Below, piece by piece: positions 35,657 through 42,727 of a DNA stretch of 64,000 nucleotides. Below the pieces are notes generated by a model. That model worked only from the letters and a program-made list of their open reading frames with translations, had not been told where the DNA came from and did no database searches. Every line of letters starts with the position of its first letter. The stretch's first letter is position 1. The position numbers and the translations under genes are program-made. The stretch comes from an uncultured Spartobacteria bacterium (GTDB lineage Bacteria; Verrucomicrobiota; Verrucomicrobiia; Chthoniobacterales; JAATET01): NCBI GenBank assembly GCA_938011325.1, contig CALLUD010000022.1, positions 1 through 64,000 on the forward strand, in the 5' to 3' direction.

Positions 35657-36796
35657 ATGAAGACCCAGCGCGACTATTACGAAATCCTCGGCGTCGATCG
35701 CGGCGCCTCGGCGGAGGAAATCAAGCGCGCCTACCGCAAGCTCGCGGTGAAGTATCATCCGGACAAAAACCCGGGTGACAGCGAGGCGGAGGAGCGTTTC
35801 AAGGAGCTCGGCGAGGCCTACGACGTCCTGATGGATCCCGACAAGCGCGCGGCCTACGATCGCTACGGACACGCGGCGTTCGGCCAGGGCGGATTCGGCG
35901 GCGGTGGCGGCGGCGGATTCCACGATCCGTTCGACCTCTTCCGCGAGGTCTTCGGCGGCGGTGGTGGCTCGGGAGGAATCTTCGACCATTTCTTCGGCGG
36001 CCAACAGGGATCGGACGGGCGCCAGCGCGGCTCGGACCTCCGTTACGACATCCAGATCACGCTCGAGGAAGCCGCGGAAGGCGTCGAAAAGGAGATCGAG
36101 ATTCGCAAGCTCAGCGCCTGCGGCGATTGCGACGGCTCCGGCGCGCAACGCGGCTCGAAAACGGTCACCTGCAATGTCTGCCGCGGTCGCGGCCAGGTCG
36201 TCGTTTCCCGCGGCTTTTTCCAGGTTGCGCAAACCTGCCCGAATTGCCACGGCACCGGTCGCGTCATCGAAAAGCCGTGCCGTTCCTGCAGCGGTGAAGG
36301 TCGCGTCGAGAAGACATCCCGTATCAAGCTGCGCGTCCCCGCCGGCATCGAGCACGGCGCCCGTCTGCGCTCAGCCGGCAATGGCGAGGCGGGCCTGCGA
36401 GGCGGCACCTCCGGCGACCTCTATGTGGTCGTCCACATCAAGGAGCACCCGATTTTCGAGCGCGATGGCGCGGACCTGCACTGCGACGTGCCAATCCCAT
36501 TTCATGTCGCCGCGCTCGGTGGCGAGATTCACGTTCCGACGCTCAAGGGCGCGATCAATTTGAAGATTCCCGCCGGCACGCAGGGCGGCGCCGTTTTCCG
36601 CGTGCGTGGTCAGGGTCTGCCCTCGATGCATGGCGGCGGCAAGGGCGATCTTTTCACCCGCGTGCAGGTTGAAGTGCCGACCCGGCTCAACAGCGAGCAG
36701 CGGAAGAAACTGCAGGAATTTGCCGAGCTCTGCGGCGAGGACAACACCCCCCTGCACCGCTCTTTCTACGAGAAGCTGAAGGATTTCTTCAGCTGA
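35657..36796 (+). CDS. dnaJ: Chaperone protein DnaJ
   Basis: A 379-residue type I Hsp40. J domain with His34-Pro35-Asp36 in KYHPDKNPG, a Gly/Phe-rich linker (about 75-110), four zinc-finger repeats (CGDCDGSG, CNVCRGRG, CPNCHGTG, CRSCSGEG) and the two C-terminal beta domains. All key features are present. It is the last gene of the STAS-phosphatase-grpE-dnaJ run; downstream the coding becomes broken. Confidence 0.97.
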   Translation: MKTQRDYYEILGVDRGASAEEIKRAYRKLAVKYHPDKNPGDSEAEERFKELGEAYDVLMDPDKRAAYDRYGHAAFGQGGFGGGGGGGFHDPFDLFREVFGGGGGSGGIFDHFFGGQQGSDGRQRGSDLRYDIQITLEEAAEGVEKEIEIRKLSACGDCDGSGAQRGSKTVTCNVCRGRGQVVVSRGFFQVAQTCPNCHGTGRVIEKPCRSCSGEGRVEKTSRIKLRVPAGIEHGARLRSAGNGEAGLRGGTSGDLYVVVHIKEHPIFERDGADLHCDVPIPFHVAALGGEIHVPTLKGAINLKIPAGTQGGAVFRVRGQGLPSMHGGGKGDLFTRVQVEVPTRLNSEQRKKLQEFAELCGEDNTPLHRSFYEKLKDFFS

Positions 36797-36802
36797 TCGG
36801 AC

Positions 36803-37066
36803 TCAACGCCCACGCCGCCGGCACGCGCTGGCCAGCAACGCTGCGCCAAGCCCGGGCAGCACGGGCGCACGTGCTTCCGGCACGACCGAGAACCCGTAGC
36901 GCACCTCGGAATCCATCGCCCGTGGCAGCCCGACGCTGAACTCCGTGCCATCGGGCCAGCGAACCGGAGAAGACGAGCGTCTCGTCCGAGGCCGAGCGCG
37001 GAACAATATAATACAGAGCACAGTGATGGGCAAAGTTCGAATGGCGGACGTCTTGGAGGCAATCAA
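36803..37066 (-). pseudogene. Remnant of a PEP-CTERM protein gene
   Basis: The minus-strand frame ends with a recognisable sorting signal: GFSVVPEARAPVLPGLGAALL followed by basic ACRRRGR and a stop. Before it comes only a short beta-like piece (VRWPDGTEFSVGLPRAMDSE), and upstream of that the reading frame is not coding-like, with no signal peptide. This is best read as the 3' end of a PEP-CTERM gene whose front is lost. It is not a copy of the two intact PEP-CTERM genes. Confidence 0.6.
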
Positions 37067-37202
37067 CGCGAATCCGTGCGGATATCTTGTTTCAATACCT
37101 CCCTAATTATTGAATATCGGTTGCCGAGCGGATATTCTGGCGGCGGTGTCGTGAGGGGAGACGGTTCCGGCGAGTGGGGAGATTTTGATTCAACACGATA
37201 AA

Positions 37203-37682
37203 ATGACGATGAAGAAAATACTGGCCAGCACGCTTTTCTGTTTAGCCACCCTCCACCTCTATGCCGATGTGAGCACTTCCAAGGTTGGCGACTACAAAGT
37301 TTTGCTCGATACCCGAGGGCAGTTCGGAAACGGCAACTGGAAACAGCAGCTCACCGTTGAGAAAGACGGGCGAAGGCTCTACAAGATGAATGCTCCCCAC
37401 GCCCTCAGCCGGATCATCCTTATTCCGGGTGCCTGTCTCGAGGCGGACGGTTATACTTGGGTCGGCATCGCCCTTATCCAGGATGGGCTGGATGGCTCAA
37501 TCGTTCAATCCATCGGCTTCAAAGACGGACAGACGTATGTCAGCACTGCGGAGCTGACTCGAGTGGAGCCCGACTTCGATGAAAAGGTGTCGAGCAGGGA
37601 GTTTGCCTCTGGCTTGCCGGAAACCCTTGCCAAGAAGCGCCTTGATCAGGCGATTAAGGCATACATGACCATGGATAAGTAA
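37203..37682 (+). CDS. Small secreted protein of unknown function
   Basis: About 159 residues with a signal peptide (MKKILASTLFCLATLHLYA). The mature part has KQQLTVEKDGRRLYKMNAPH, GYTWVGIALIQDGLDGS and an acidic-helical end ETLAKKRLDQAIKAYM. ATG codons at 37185, 37203 and 37209 are all possible; 37203 or 37209 best fits the signal peptide. No family is recognised. It is the only clearly intact gene between dnaJ and rluE. Confidence 0.65.
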   Translation: MTMKKILASTLFCLATLHLYADVSTSKVGDYKVLLDTRGQFGNGNWKQQLTVEKDGRRLYKMNAPHALSRIILIPGACLEADGYTWVGIALIQDGLDGSIVQSIGFKDGQTYVSTAELTRVEPDFDEKVSSREFASGLPETLAKKRLDQAIKAYMTMDK

Positions 37683-37782
37683 AACCGTGGGCGTGCATTT
37701 GAACACGTGGAAACCAGGCCTACCGTCGGGGGTCGTTTCGGAGTCGTTCAGTGAAAGCAAATGAGCCCAGTCGTGCGCTTAG

Positions 37783-37974
37783 GGTCTTCTACGTGATGGC
37801 TCCGCGAAGTGGATCATTCCGATTACCGTGTCCTGTAAGCAGGAACAATGGTTCCTGAAAGCAATCGATACGAGCTCAGGCGAGTTTGTGGATTTCTCCC
37901 TGGCCGACAGAAGCGTGGAAAGTCCAAGAAAGCCGTCTTCACTGTTCAAGCCATTCGAGGCGGGAGCGTCATAG
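37783..37974 (+). pseudogene. 3' fragment of a protein gene, faintly WYL-like
   Basis: A frame of 63 codons bounded by stops, with no usable start codon. It contains KWIIPITVSCKQEQWFLKAID followed by a SGEFVDFSLADRSVESP stretch, a strand pattern somewhat like the ligand-sensing WYL domain (W-L-A-D followed by F-L). The resemblance is weak. It is probably the tail of a gene whose 5' part is lost. Confidence 0.35.
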
Positions 37975-38089
37975 GCTCCGCTTCAAAGGCCTACGTTCAG
38001 CCTTAAGGCGTGGTTTAACCCGGAGAGCGGTGAGCTTCGCGGTCTGCGGATTCGCTCGATTACGAGCCGAACATGACCACCCAATCACT

Positions 38090-38340
38090 AAACGTGGCGG
38101 TGGTGCGTATATCCTCGTATGGAAGGGCCTGATCCTGTTTTCGACTGGCCGGGAATGCTACCTCGAGGCTACGTGTTCGGCTGGACCGTGGCATCCAACA
38201 CGGCAGAGGCGATCAGACGCATTCGTGTCCTCTACGCCGCGAGCCACCCGGACGCACGGTTTCACATCGGATTTTTTCAGCGACGGAGAGGCCGTTGTCT
38301 TTCAAGAACAGGGCGTCAGGCACGCGCCTCCTGTCGTTGA
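38090..38340 (+). pseudogene. Frameshifted coding remnant, function unknown
   Basis: Coding-like stretches lie in two frames: GGGAYILVWKGLILFSTG in one, then GYVFGWTVASNTAEAIRRIR and ASHPDARFHIGFF in the next, then SDGEAVVFQEQGVRHAPP back in the first. Two frameshifts in a former gene would explain this. No family is recognised. Confidence 0.35.
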
Positions 38341-38399
38341 CGTCGACACCGGGAGTTCGAACAGATGCGTCGCCGGATGCTTCTCGCGATGTAAATCCA

Positions 38400-38680
38400 A
38401 TGAGCGACATCGCCTTCGATCACCCGGCGTTACGACTTGCCCTATTTCCGGCCGCGATCCTTGTTCTCGCCACCGTGGTAGCCTGGTTTTTCCGACGCGC
38501 CACACGCCACACGCCGGCCGGCATTCGGTTACCAGCGCACCTCCGGATTGTTCACGCCGGCGGAGCTACCTTTTCTTGAGGTCCTGAAATCGCTCCTTAC
38601 CGCCCACCCCCTCCTCGAATACGACCCCGTCCGGATTGAGCGCCTGCCCGCCCGGCAGCACCCTCACCGTGCCCGAGTTG
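38400..38680 (+). pseudogene. Frameshifted DUF2726-like membrane protein remnant
   Basis: From ATG 38400 the frame encodes MSDIAFDHPALRLALF and a transmembrane helix (AAILVLATVVAWFFRR) and then runs into a stop at 38577. A +1 shift near 38530 opens YQRTSGLFTPAELPFLEVL, which matches the start of DUF2726-type domains (membrane anchor, then LTPAE-x-F-x-x-L). The nuclease-like remainder of the domain is missing, so the gene is both frameshifted and truncated. Confidence 0.45.
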
Positions 38681-38708
38681 CATCATTCGCTTGCTTCGAG
38701 CGAAGAAT

Positions 38709-39278
38709 TCACTCGAACACAGCCTGCCTTTCGCCCGCCGTCAGCTCGCGCCACGCGCCCGGCGCGAGGTCGGCCGGCAGATCAAAGGCTCCGATGCGCA
38801 CGCGGATGAGTCGCAGCGTAGGGTGTCCAATCGCGGCGGTCATCCTTCGCACCTGACGGTTCCGGCCCTCGCGCAACTCGATCGCGATCCAGCAGTCCGG
38901 GATGCTTTTCCGCACGCGGATCGGCGGATCGCGCGGTGGCACGACAGGCTGCGGGTCCAGCATCCACGCGCGCGCCGGCAGGGTTCGTTTCCCCTGCACC
39001 TCCACACCGCGACGCAAACGGACCAGCGATTTCTCGTCGGGAATGTCCTCCACCTGCACCCAGTATCGCCGCCAGTGGCCGCGACTCGGATGCAGCAGCG
39101 AGTGGGTCAGCACCGTTTCGTCGGAAAGCAGGAGCAACCCCTCCGAGTCCGCATCGAGCCGGCCGATCGGATACACCCGCGGTGGCAGGCCGCACTCCGC
39201 AAGCGTGCGCTGCTCCTCGACCTCCGGCGTAAATTGACTGAGCACGCCAAATGGCTTGTTGAGCGCCAGCAGCATCAA
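38709..39278 (-). CDS. rluE: 23S rRNA pseudouridine synthase, RluE-like (RsuA family)
   Basis: A 189-residue RsuA-family enzyme without the usual N-terminal S4 domain, as in E. coli RluE (pseudouridine 2457 of 23S rRNA). Seen: LLALNKPFGVLSQFTPE at the N-terminus, the catalytic Asp42 in IGRLDADSEGLLLLS, the KRYWVQVE-like RRYWVQVEDIP, and the C-terminal LREGRNRQVRRMTAAIGHPTLRLIRVRIG. The exact target uridine is inferred from the family. It is divergent from the NAD(P)HX repair gene; the decayed region lies downstream. Confidence 0.9.
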   Translation of the reverse strand: MMLLALNKPFGVLSQFTPEVEEQRTLAECGLPPRVYPIGRLDADSEGLLLLSDETVLTHSLLHPSRGHWRRYWVQVEDIPDEKSLVRLRRGVEVQGKRTLPARAWMLDPQPVVPPRDPPIRVRKSIPDCWIAIELREGRNRQVRRMTAAIGHPTLRLIRVRIGAFDLPADLAPGAWRELTAGERQAVFE

Positions 39279-39427
39279 TCGTCCCCCGGATTTCCGGCAA
39301 CGTGCGCCGGCGCGTAATGGTGATCAGTCATCCCCACAAGGCTCCGAAAAACCCGCACATTTGTCAGCCCGGCTTTCCTCCCAGCGATCGCACTTGGAGA
39401 TTCGTGCCGTTCCCGTAAAATGCACGC

Positions 39428-40897
39428 ATGCTTCTCACGGCAGCGGAAATGCGCGCAAGCGAAGAGGCGGCGTTTGCCCGCGGCGTGAGCGCCGAGTCGC
39501 TCATGGACCGGGCCGGAAGCGCGCTGGCACGGGCGGTCCGCCAGTTTTTTCCCTCACCAGGGCACGTCGTCGCGGTCTGCGGCAAGGGCAACAACGCCGG
39601 CGATGCGCTGGTCGCCCTCGCCGAGCTGGCAAGGTGCGGCTGGAGCTTCGAGGTCGAAACCGTCTTTCCGGAGAGGGAGTTCTCCGGGCTCGCCGCCAAA
39701 AAGTTTCGCGAACTTCCCCCCTCTCCCGCGCGGAAGCCGGATCCCACCGTGACCGTTCTCCTCGACGGATTGCTGGGCATCGGTGCGAGCGGTTCGCCTC
39801 GTGAACCGGTGGCAGGTGCCATCGAGCGGCTCAACAAACGTCGCAGCACGGAACACGCGTTCGTCTTCGCGGTGGACATCCCAAGCGGCCTCGACGCCGA
39901 CACCGGAGAGCCCGACACCCCGTGCGTCTTCGCCGATTTCACGGTCACGATGGGCCATGCAAAGATCGGTCTGCTGGCGGACTCCGCGACGGATCACGTC
40001 GGCCGTCTCGTCGTCGCGGAACTCCCGGAACTCGAAGCCCCCGCCGGCGCGTGTGACGACACCCTGATTACTCCGACGACCCTTCGCGAGGTGCTGCCGC
40101 CTCCGTCTTTCGACAGCCACAAGGGAATGTGGGGCCGTGTTGGCATCCTCGCCGGCTCCCGCGGATTTCTCGGCGCCGCGCAAATGTGCTCCACGGCGGC
40201 CCTGCGCGCCGGCGGCGGCCTCGTCACGCTCTACGCGCTCCCGAAATCCTACGAGTTGCTCGCCCGCTCGTGCCCGCCGGAGATCATGGTCAAACCGGTG
40301 GAGTCGTATCGCGAGGTGCTCGAGGACAAGTTCGACGCCGTGGCCATCGGACCGGGCATCGGCAGCGGACAGGAGGAAACGATCGTGGCCATCGTGAAGC
40401 AACTGCTCATCCCCGCAGTGGTCGATGCCGACGCGCTGAACGAACTTTCCCGGCGCCCCGGCTTCTGGCACCGCTTCTCGGGCCCGCGCCTGTTCACTCC
40501 GCATCCCGGCGAAATGCAGCGTCTGTATCACCCCGCCCGGCATCTCAAGCGGCGCGAGGCGGCCACGCAGTTCGCTTCGGAGCATCCGCTGACCCTTCTG
40601 CTGAAGGGTGCCCGCACGGTGATTGCGGATCGCGAACATCCCGTCGCCTACAACACCACCGGCAATCCCGGCATGGGAAGTGGCGGCATGGGCGACGTGC
40701 TCACCGGCGTGTGCGCGGCGCTCATGGCGCGCAAACACCCGCCTTACGACGCGGCGCGAATCGGCGCATGGGTTTGCGGACGCGCGGCGGAACGCAGCAT
40801 TTTCCTCAAGGGCGGCTCGCCGGAATCGCTTACCGCCTCCGACGTGCTCGACGAGCTTGGCGGCGCGTTCAACGATCTGCGCCTCGGCGTCCTCTAG
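39428..40897 (+). CDS. nnr: Bifunctional NAD(P)H-hydrate epimerase/dehydratase
   Basis: Repairs damaged NAD(P)H hydrates. The 489-residue protein has the N-terminal YjeF_N epimerase (MLLTAAEMRASEEAAF, CGKGNNAGDALVAL, DIPSGLDADTG) and the C-terminal ribokinase-like ADP-dependent dehydratase (GRVGILAGSRGFLGAAQM, TPHPGEMQRL, NTTGNPGMGSGGMGDVLTG). Both catalytic regions are intact. Its TAG shares the sequence CTAG with the stop of the convergent DUF697 gene. Confidence 0.95.
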   Translation: MLLTAAEMRASEEAAFARGVSAESLMDRAGSALARAVRQFFPSPGHVVAVCGKGNNAGDALVALAELARCGWSFEVETVFPEREFSGLAAKKFRELPPSPARKPDPTVTVLLDGLLGIGASGSPREPVAGAIERLNKRRSTEHAFVFAVDIPSGLDADTGEPDTPCVFADFTVTMGHAKIGLLADSATDHVGRLVVAELPELEAPAGACDDTLITPTTLREVLPPPSFDSHKGMWGRVGILAGSRGFLGAAQMCSTAALRAGGGLVTLYALPKSYELLARSCPPEIMVKPVESYREVLEDKFDAVAIGPGIGSGQEETIVAIVKQLLIPAVVDADALNELSRRPGFWHRFSGPRLFTPHPGEMQRLYHPARHLKRREAATQFASEHPLTLLLKGARTVIADREHPVAYNTTGNPGMGSGGMGDVLTGVCAALMARKHPPYDAARIGAWVCGRAAERSIFLKGGSPESLTASDVLDELGGAFNDLRLGVL

Positions 40898-42000
40898 GAG
40901 GCGTCGTCCTTCGCGGAGGGAATCGCCCTCGCCTTGAACGACTGGAGGCCCGGCTGCAGGCGCTTGAACAACTTCCGCGTTTCCTGCATCGGCAGATCTT
41001 CGATGAAGCAGGCAATCGCGGCGCGCCCGATCGCGTAGGTGCCGGCTCCGGCGACGAGGCCGGACACCGCATTGCCCCAGAACGGGAACACCTTCAGCAG
41101 CGCGCGCGCTCCTTCGCGAAAAGCGAAGCCCGCTCCAATGTTGATTCCCAGCGCTCCGGCAAACTCCGCCATCAGGCGCGGGCTCGCCCGCCGTCCGCTC
41201 ACGTAAACCACCAGCCCGACGAGCAGGGATTGCAGCGTCGTGAGAATCGGCAGATCCGCCAGCGGGATCGGCTGCATGCCGATCACCCCGCAGACCGCGG
41301 TGAACGACTTCAACAGCGATTTGGAGATTTCCACCTGCGCACCGCGCGCCATCGCCATTCGCGCGAATTCCAGCTTCGCGCCATTCGGGAGCATCCCGCA
41401 CAACGCCTCCGCAGCCGCGCCGGCCTGTTCCGGACTGGCCTCGAAGACCTGCAGCGGGCGTTGCACAAACTCGCGGTGCGAATGCAGCAACGCATCCAGC
41501 CGGGTCCTTGCGCCCGCACCACCAAAAGCCAGCGCCACCATGCCGGGCCGTATCTTGTGGTCGCACAGCGCCAGTCGCTCGGTCGCGAGGGTGAATTCCC
41601 GCTCGAACTCCCCTGCTGCGTCCGAGTCGCCTCGCACGAACAGCACGGCGTCGGCGGCTTCCGTCGCAATGGCCGTTTCAAAAATCTCCGCCGGCGTCTC
41701 CGCCCGGGCGTCGAGAATCTCGACACTCCCACGACCCCCCACGCGATAGGTTCGCCAGCCATTTTGCGCATCGCCCGTCTCCACCAGCGACCCGCAGAGG
41801 TAATGCAGAATCGCAGGTGCCGTCATGCTCTTCGCCCCGCCCAAAATCACAATCTTCGGCGGCCGTTGTTCGAGGAAGAACTCCTGGATCGGCACGAGCT
41901 CCTGCATGATCGGCCGCTGGAGCCGACCCGGCAGTTTCTCCACCAGCGCCACAAGACGCTTGTAGAGCTTCAGGACAGTATCACGGTTTAAAGTCTGCAA
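40894..42000 (-). CDS. DUF697 protein with degenerate GTPase-like domain
   Basis: A 368-residue protein. The N-terminal half follows a Ras-like layout (KIVILGGAKSMTAPAILHYL; ADAVLFVRGDSD), but the P-loop GGAKSM (54-59) is shorter than GxxxxGKS/T and no NKxD motif is evident, so nucleotide binding is doubtful. The C-terminal half is a DUF697-type domain with membrane-compatible segments (MQPIPLADLPILTTLQSLLVGLVVYVSG; INIGAGFAFREGARALLKVFPFWG), as in YcjF-like GTPases. The start overlaps the bcp stop by 20 bases. The function is unknown. Confidence 0.8.
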   Translation of the reverse strand: MQTLNRDTVLKLYKRLVALVEKLPGRLQRPIMQELVPIQEFFLEQRPPKIVILGGAKSMTAPAILHYLCGSLVETGDAQNGWRTYRVGGRGSVEILDARAETPAEIFETAIATEAADAVLFVRGDSDAAGEFEREFTLATERLALCDHKIRPGMVALAFGGAGARTRLDALLHSHREFVQRPLQVFEASPEQAGAAAEALCGMLPNGAKLEFARMAMARGAQVEISKSLLKSFTAVCGVIGMQPIPLADLPILTTLQSLLVGLVVYVSGRRASPRLMAEFAGALGINIGAGFAFREGARALLKVFPFWGNAVSGLVAGAGTYAIGRAAIACFIEDLPMQETRKLFKRLQPGLQSFKARAIPSAKDDAS

Positions 42001-42472
42001 AGTCGTCTAGGAGGATGTCGGCGTGTTCGTCGGGGGAAACCTTTCGAAACACGGATTTGATGCGGCCGTCCGGGCGGATGACAAACGTCGTGCGCTCCGT
42101 TCCCATGAACTTCTTTCCGTAGAGCGACTTTTCCACCCAGACACCGTAGGCCGTCACGATCGTCTTGTCGGAATCCGAAATCAACGCGAACGGCAGTTTG
42201 TGCTTCGTGATGAATTTCCGGTGGCTATCCAGCGGATCGACGCTGACCCCGAAAAATTCCACGTCGGGCTTCACCAGCGACTGCCATTTGTCGCGCAGCG
42301 CGCATGCCTGTGTCGTGCAACCGGGCGTGTCGTCCTTCGGATAGAAATAAAGCACGACCGACACGCCGCGGAGGTCGCTCAGGCGGACGCGTCCGCCTTC
42401 CAATCCGAACCGTCCGCCCACGACATCGGCCTCGAAATCGGGCGCCTGCATTCCGGGGATCAGATCCGTCAT
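41981..42472 (-). CDS. bcp: Thioredoxin-dependent peroxiredoxin (Bcp/PrxQ)
   Basis: Reduces hydrogen and alkyl peroxides. The 163-residue thioredoxin-fold protein has the peroxidatic Cys52 and resolving Cys57 in DDTPGCTTQACALRD, typical of atypical two-cysteine PrxQ enzymes, and VSVDPLDSHRKF and RTTFVIRPDG. All key residues are present. It overlaps the DUF697 gene downstream and follows a small hypothetical gene by 13 bases. Confidence 0.94.
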   Translation of the reverse strand: MTDLIPGMQAPDFEADVVGGRFGLEGGRVRLSDLRGVSVVLYFYPKDDTPGCTTQACALRDKWQSLVKPDVEFFGVSVDPLDSHRKFITKHKLPFALISDSDKTIVTAYGVWVEKSLYGKKFMGTERTTFVIRPDGRIKSVFRKVSPDEHADILLDDFADFKP

Positions 42473-42485
42473 CGCTTGTTCGGGC

Positions 42486-42725
42486 TCAGGTGGTGTGTGC
42501 GCGCAGCCAGTCGAGCGCCTTCACGTAGCTCTGCCGCTCGAGATAGTGCCGCAGCATCGGGTCCGCATCCGGCGGCAACTCGCGCGCCAGACGCTCCACC
42601 TTCTCCGAGGCGAGTTTCAATTTCTCGAGGTGCGCCTCCGGATCCCGCTCGTAAAGCTCGCGATCGGTGACGACATCCAGCCGCCACTGCAACGCCTCAC
42701 GCAGTTCCTGGTGAATCAACGTCAT
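42486..42725 (-). CDS. Small cytoplasmic protein of unknown function
   Basis: A 79-residue, highly charged helical protein (ALQWRLDVVTDRELYERDPE, LKLASEKVERLARELP, LERQSYVKALDWLRAH). No signal peptide or membrane segment. It starts two bases after the smc stop, so it is likely in the smc transcription unit, followed by bcp. No family is recognised. Confidence 0.72.
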   Translation of the reverse strand: MTLIHQELREALQWRLDVVTDRELYERDPEAHLEKLKLASEKVERLARELPPDADPMLRHYLERQSYVKALDWLRAHTT

Positions 42726-42727
42726 GG

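Larger units (their letters stand above)
37683..38708. other. Poorly coding region with decayed gene fragments
   Basis: About 1 kb without an intact gene. It contains several short stretches that look coding but change frame or lack a start: 37783-37974 (plus), a mixed-frame piece at about 38090-38330 (plus), a frameshifted membrane protein at 38400-38680 (plus), and a short minus-strand end at 38566-38667. No transposase, tRNA end or clear direct repeat that would explain the decay was seen. Confidence 0.6.

Noticed and set aside
36797..38708. Integron cassettes or an insertion sequence
   Set aside because: No attC-like palindrome pair, integrase, transposase or terminal inverted repeats could be found.
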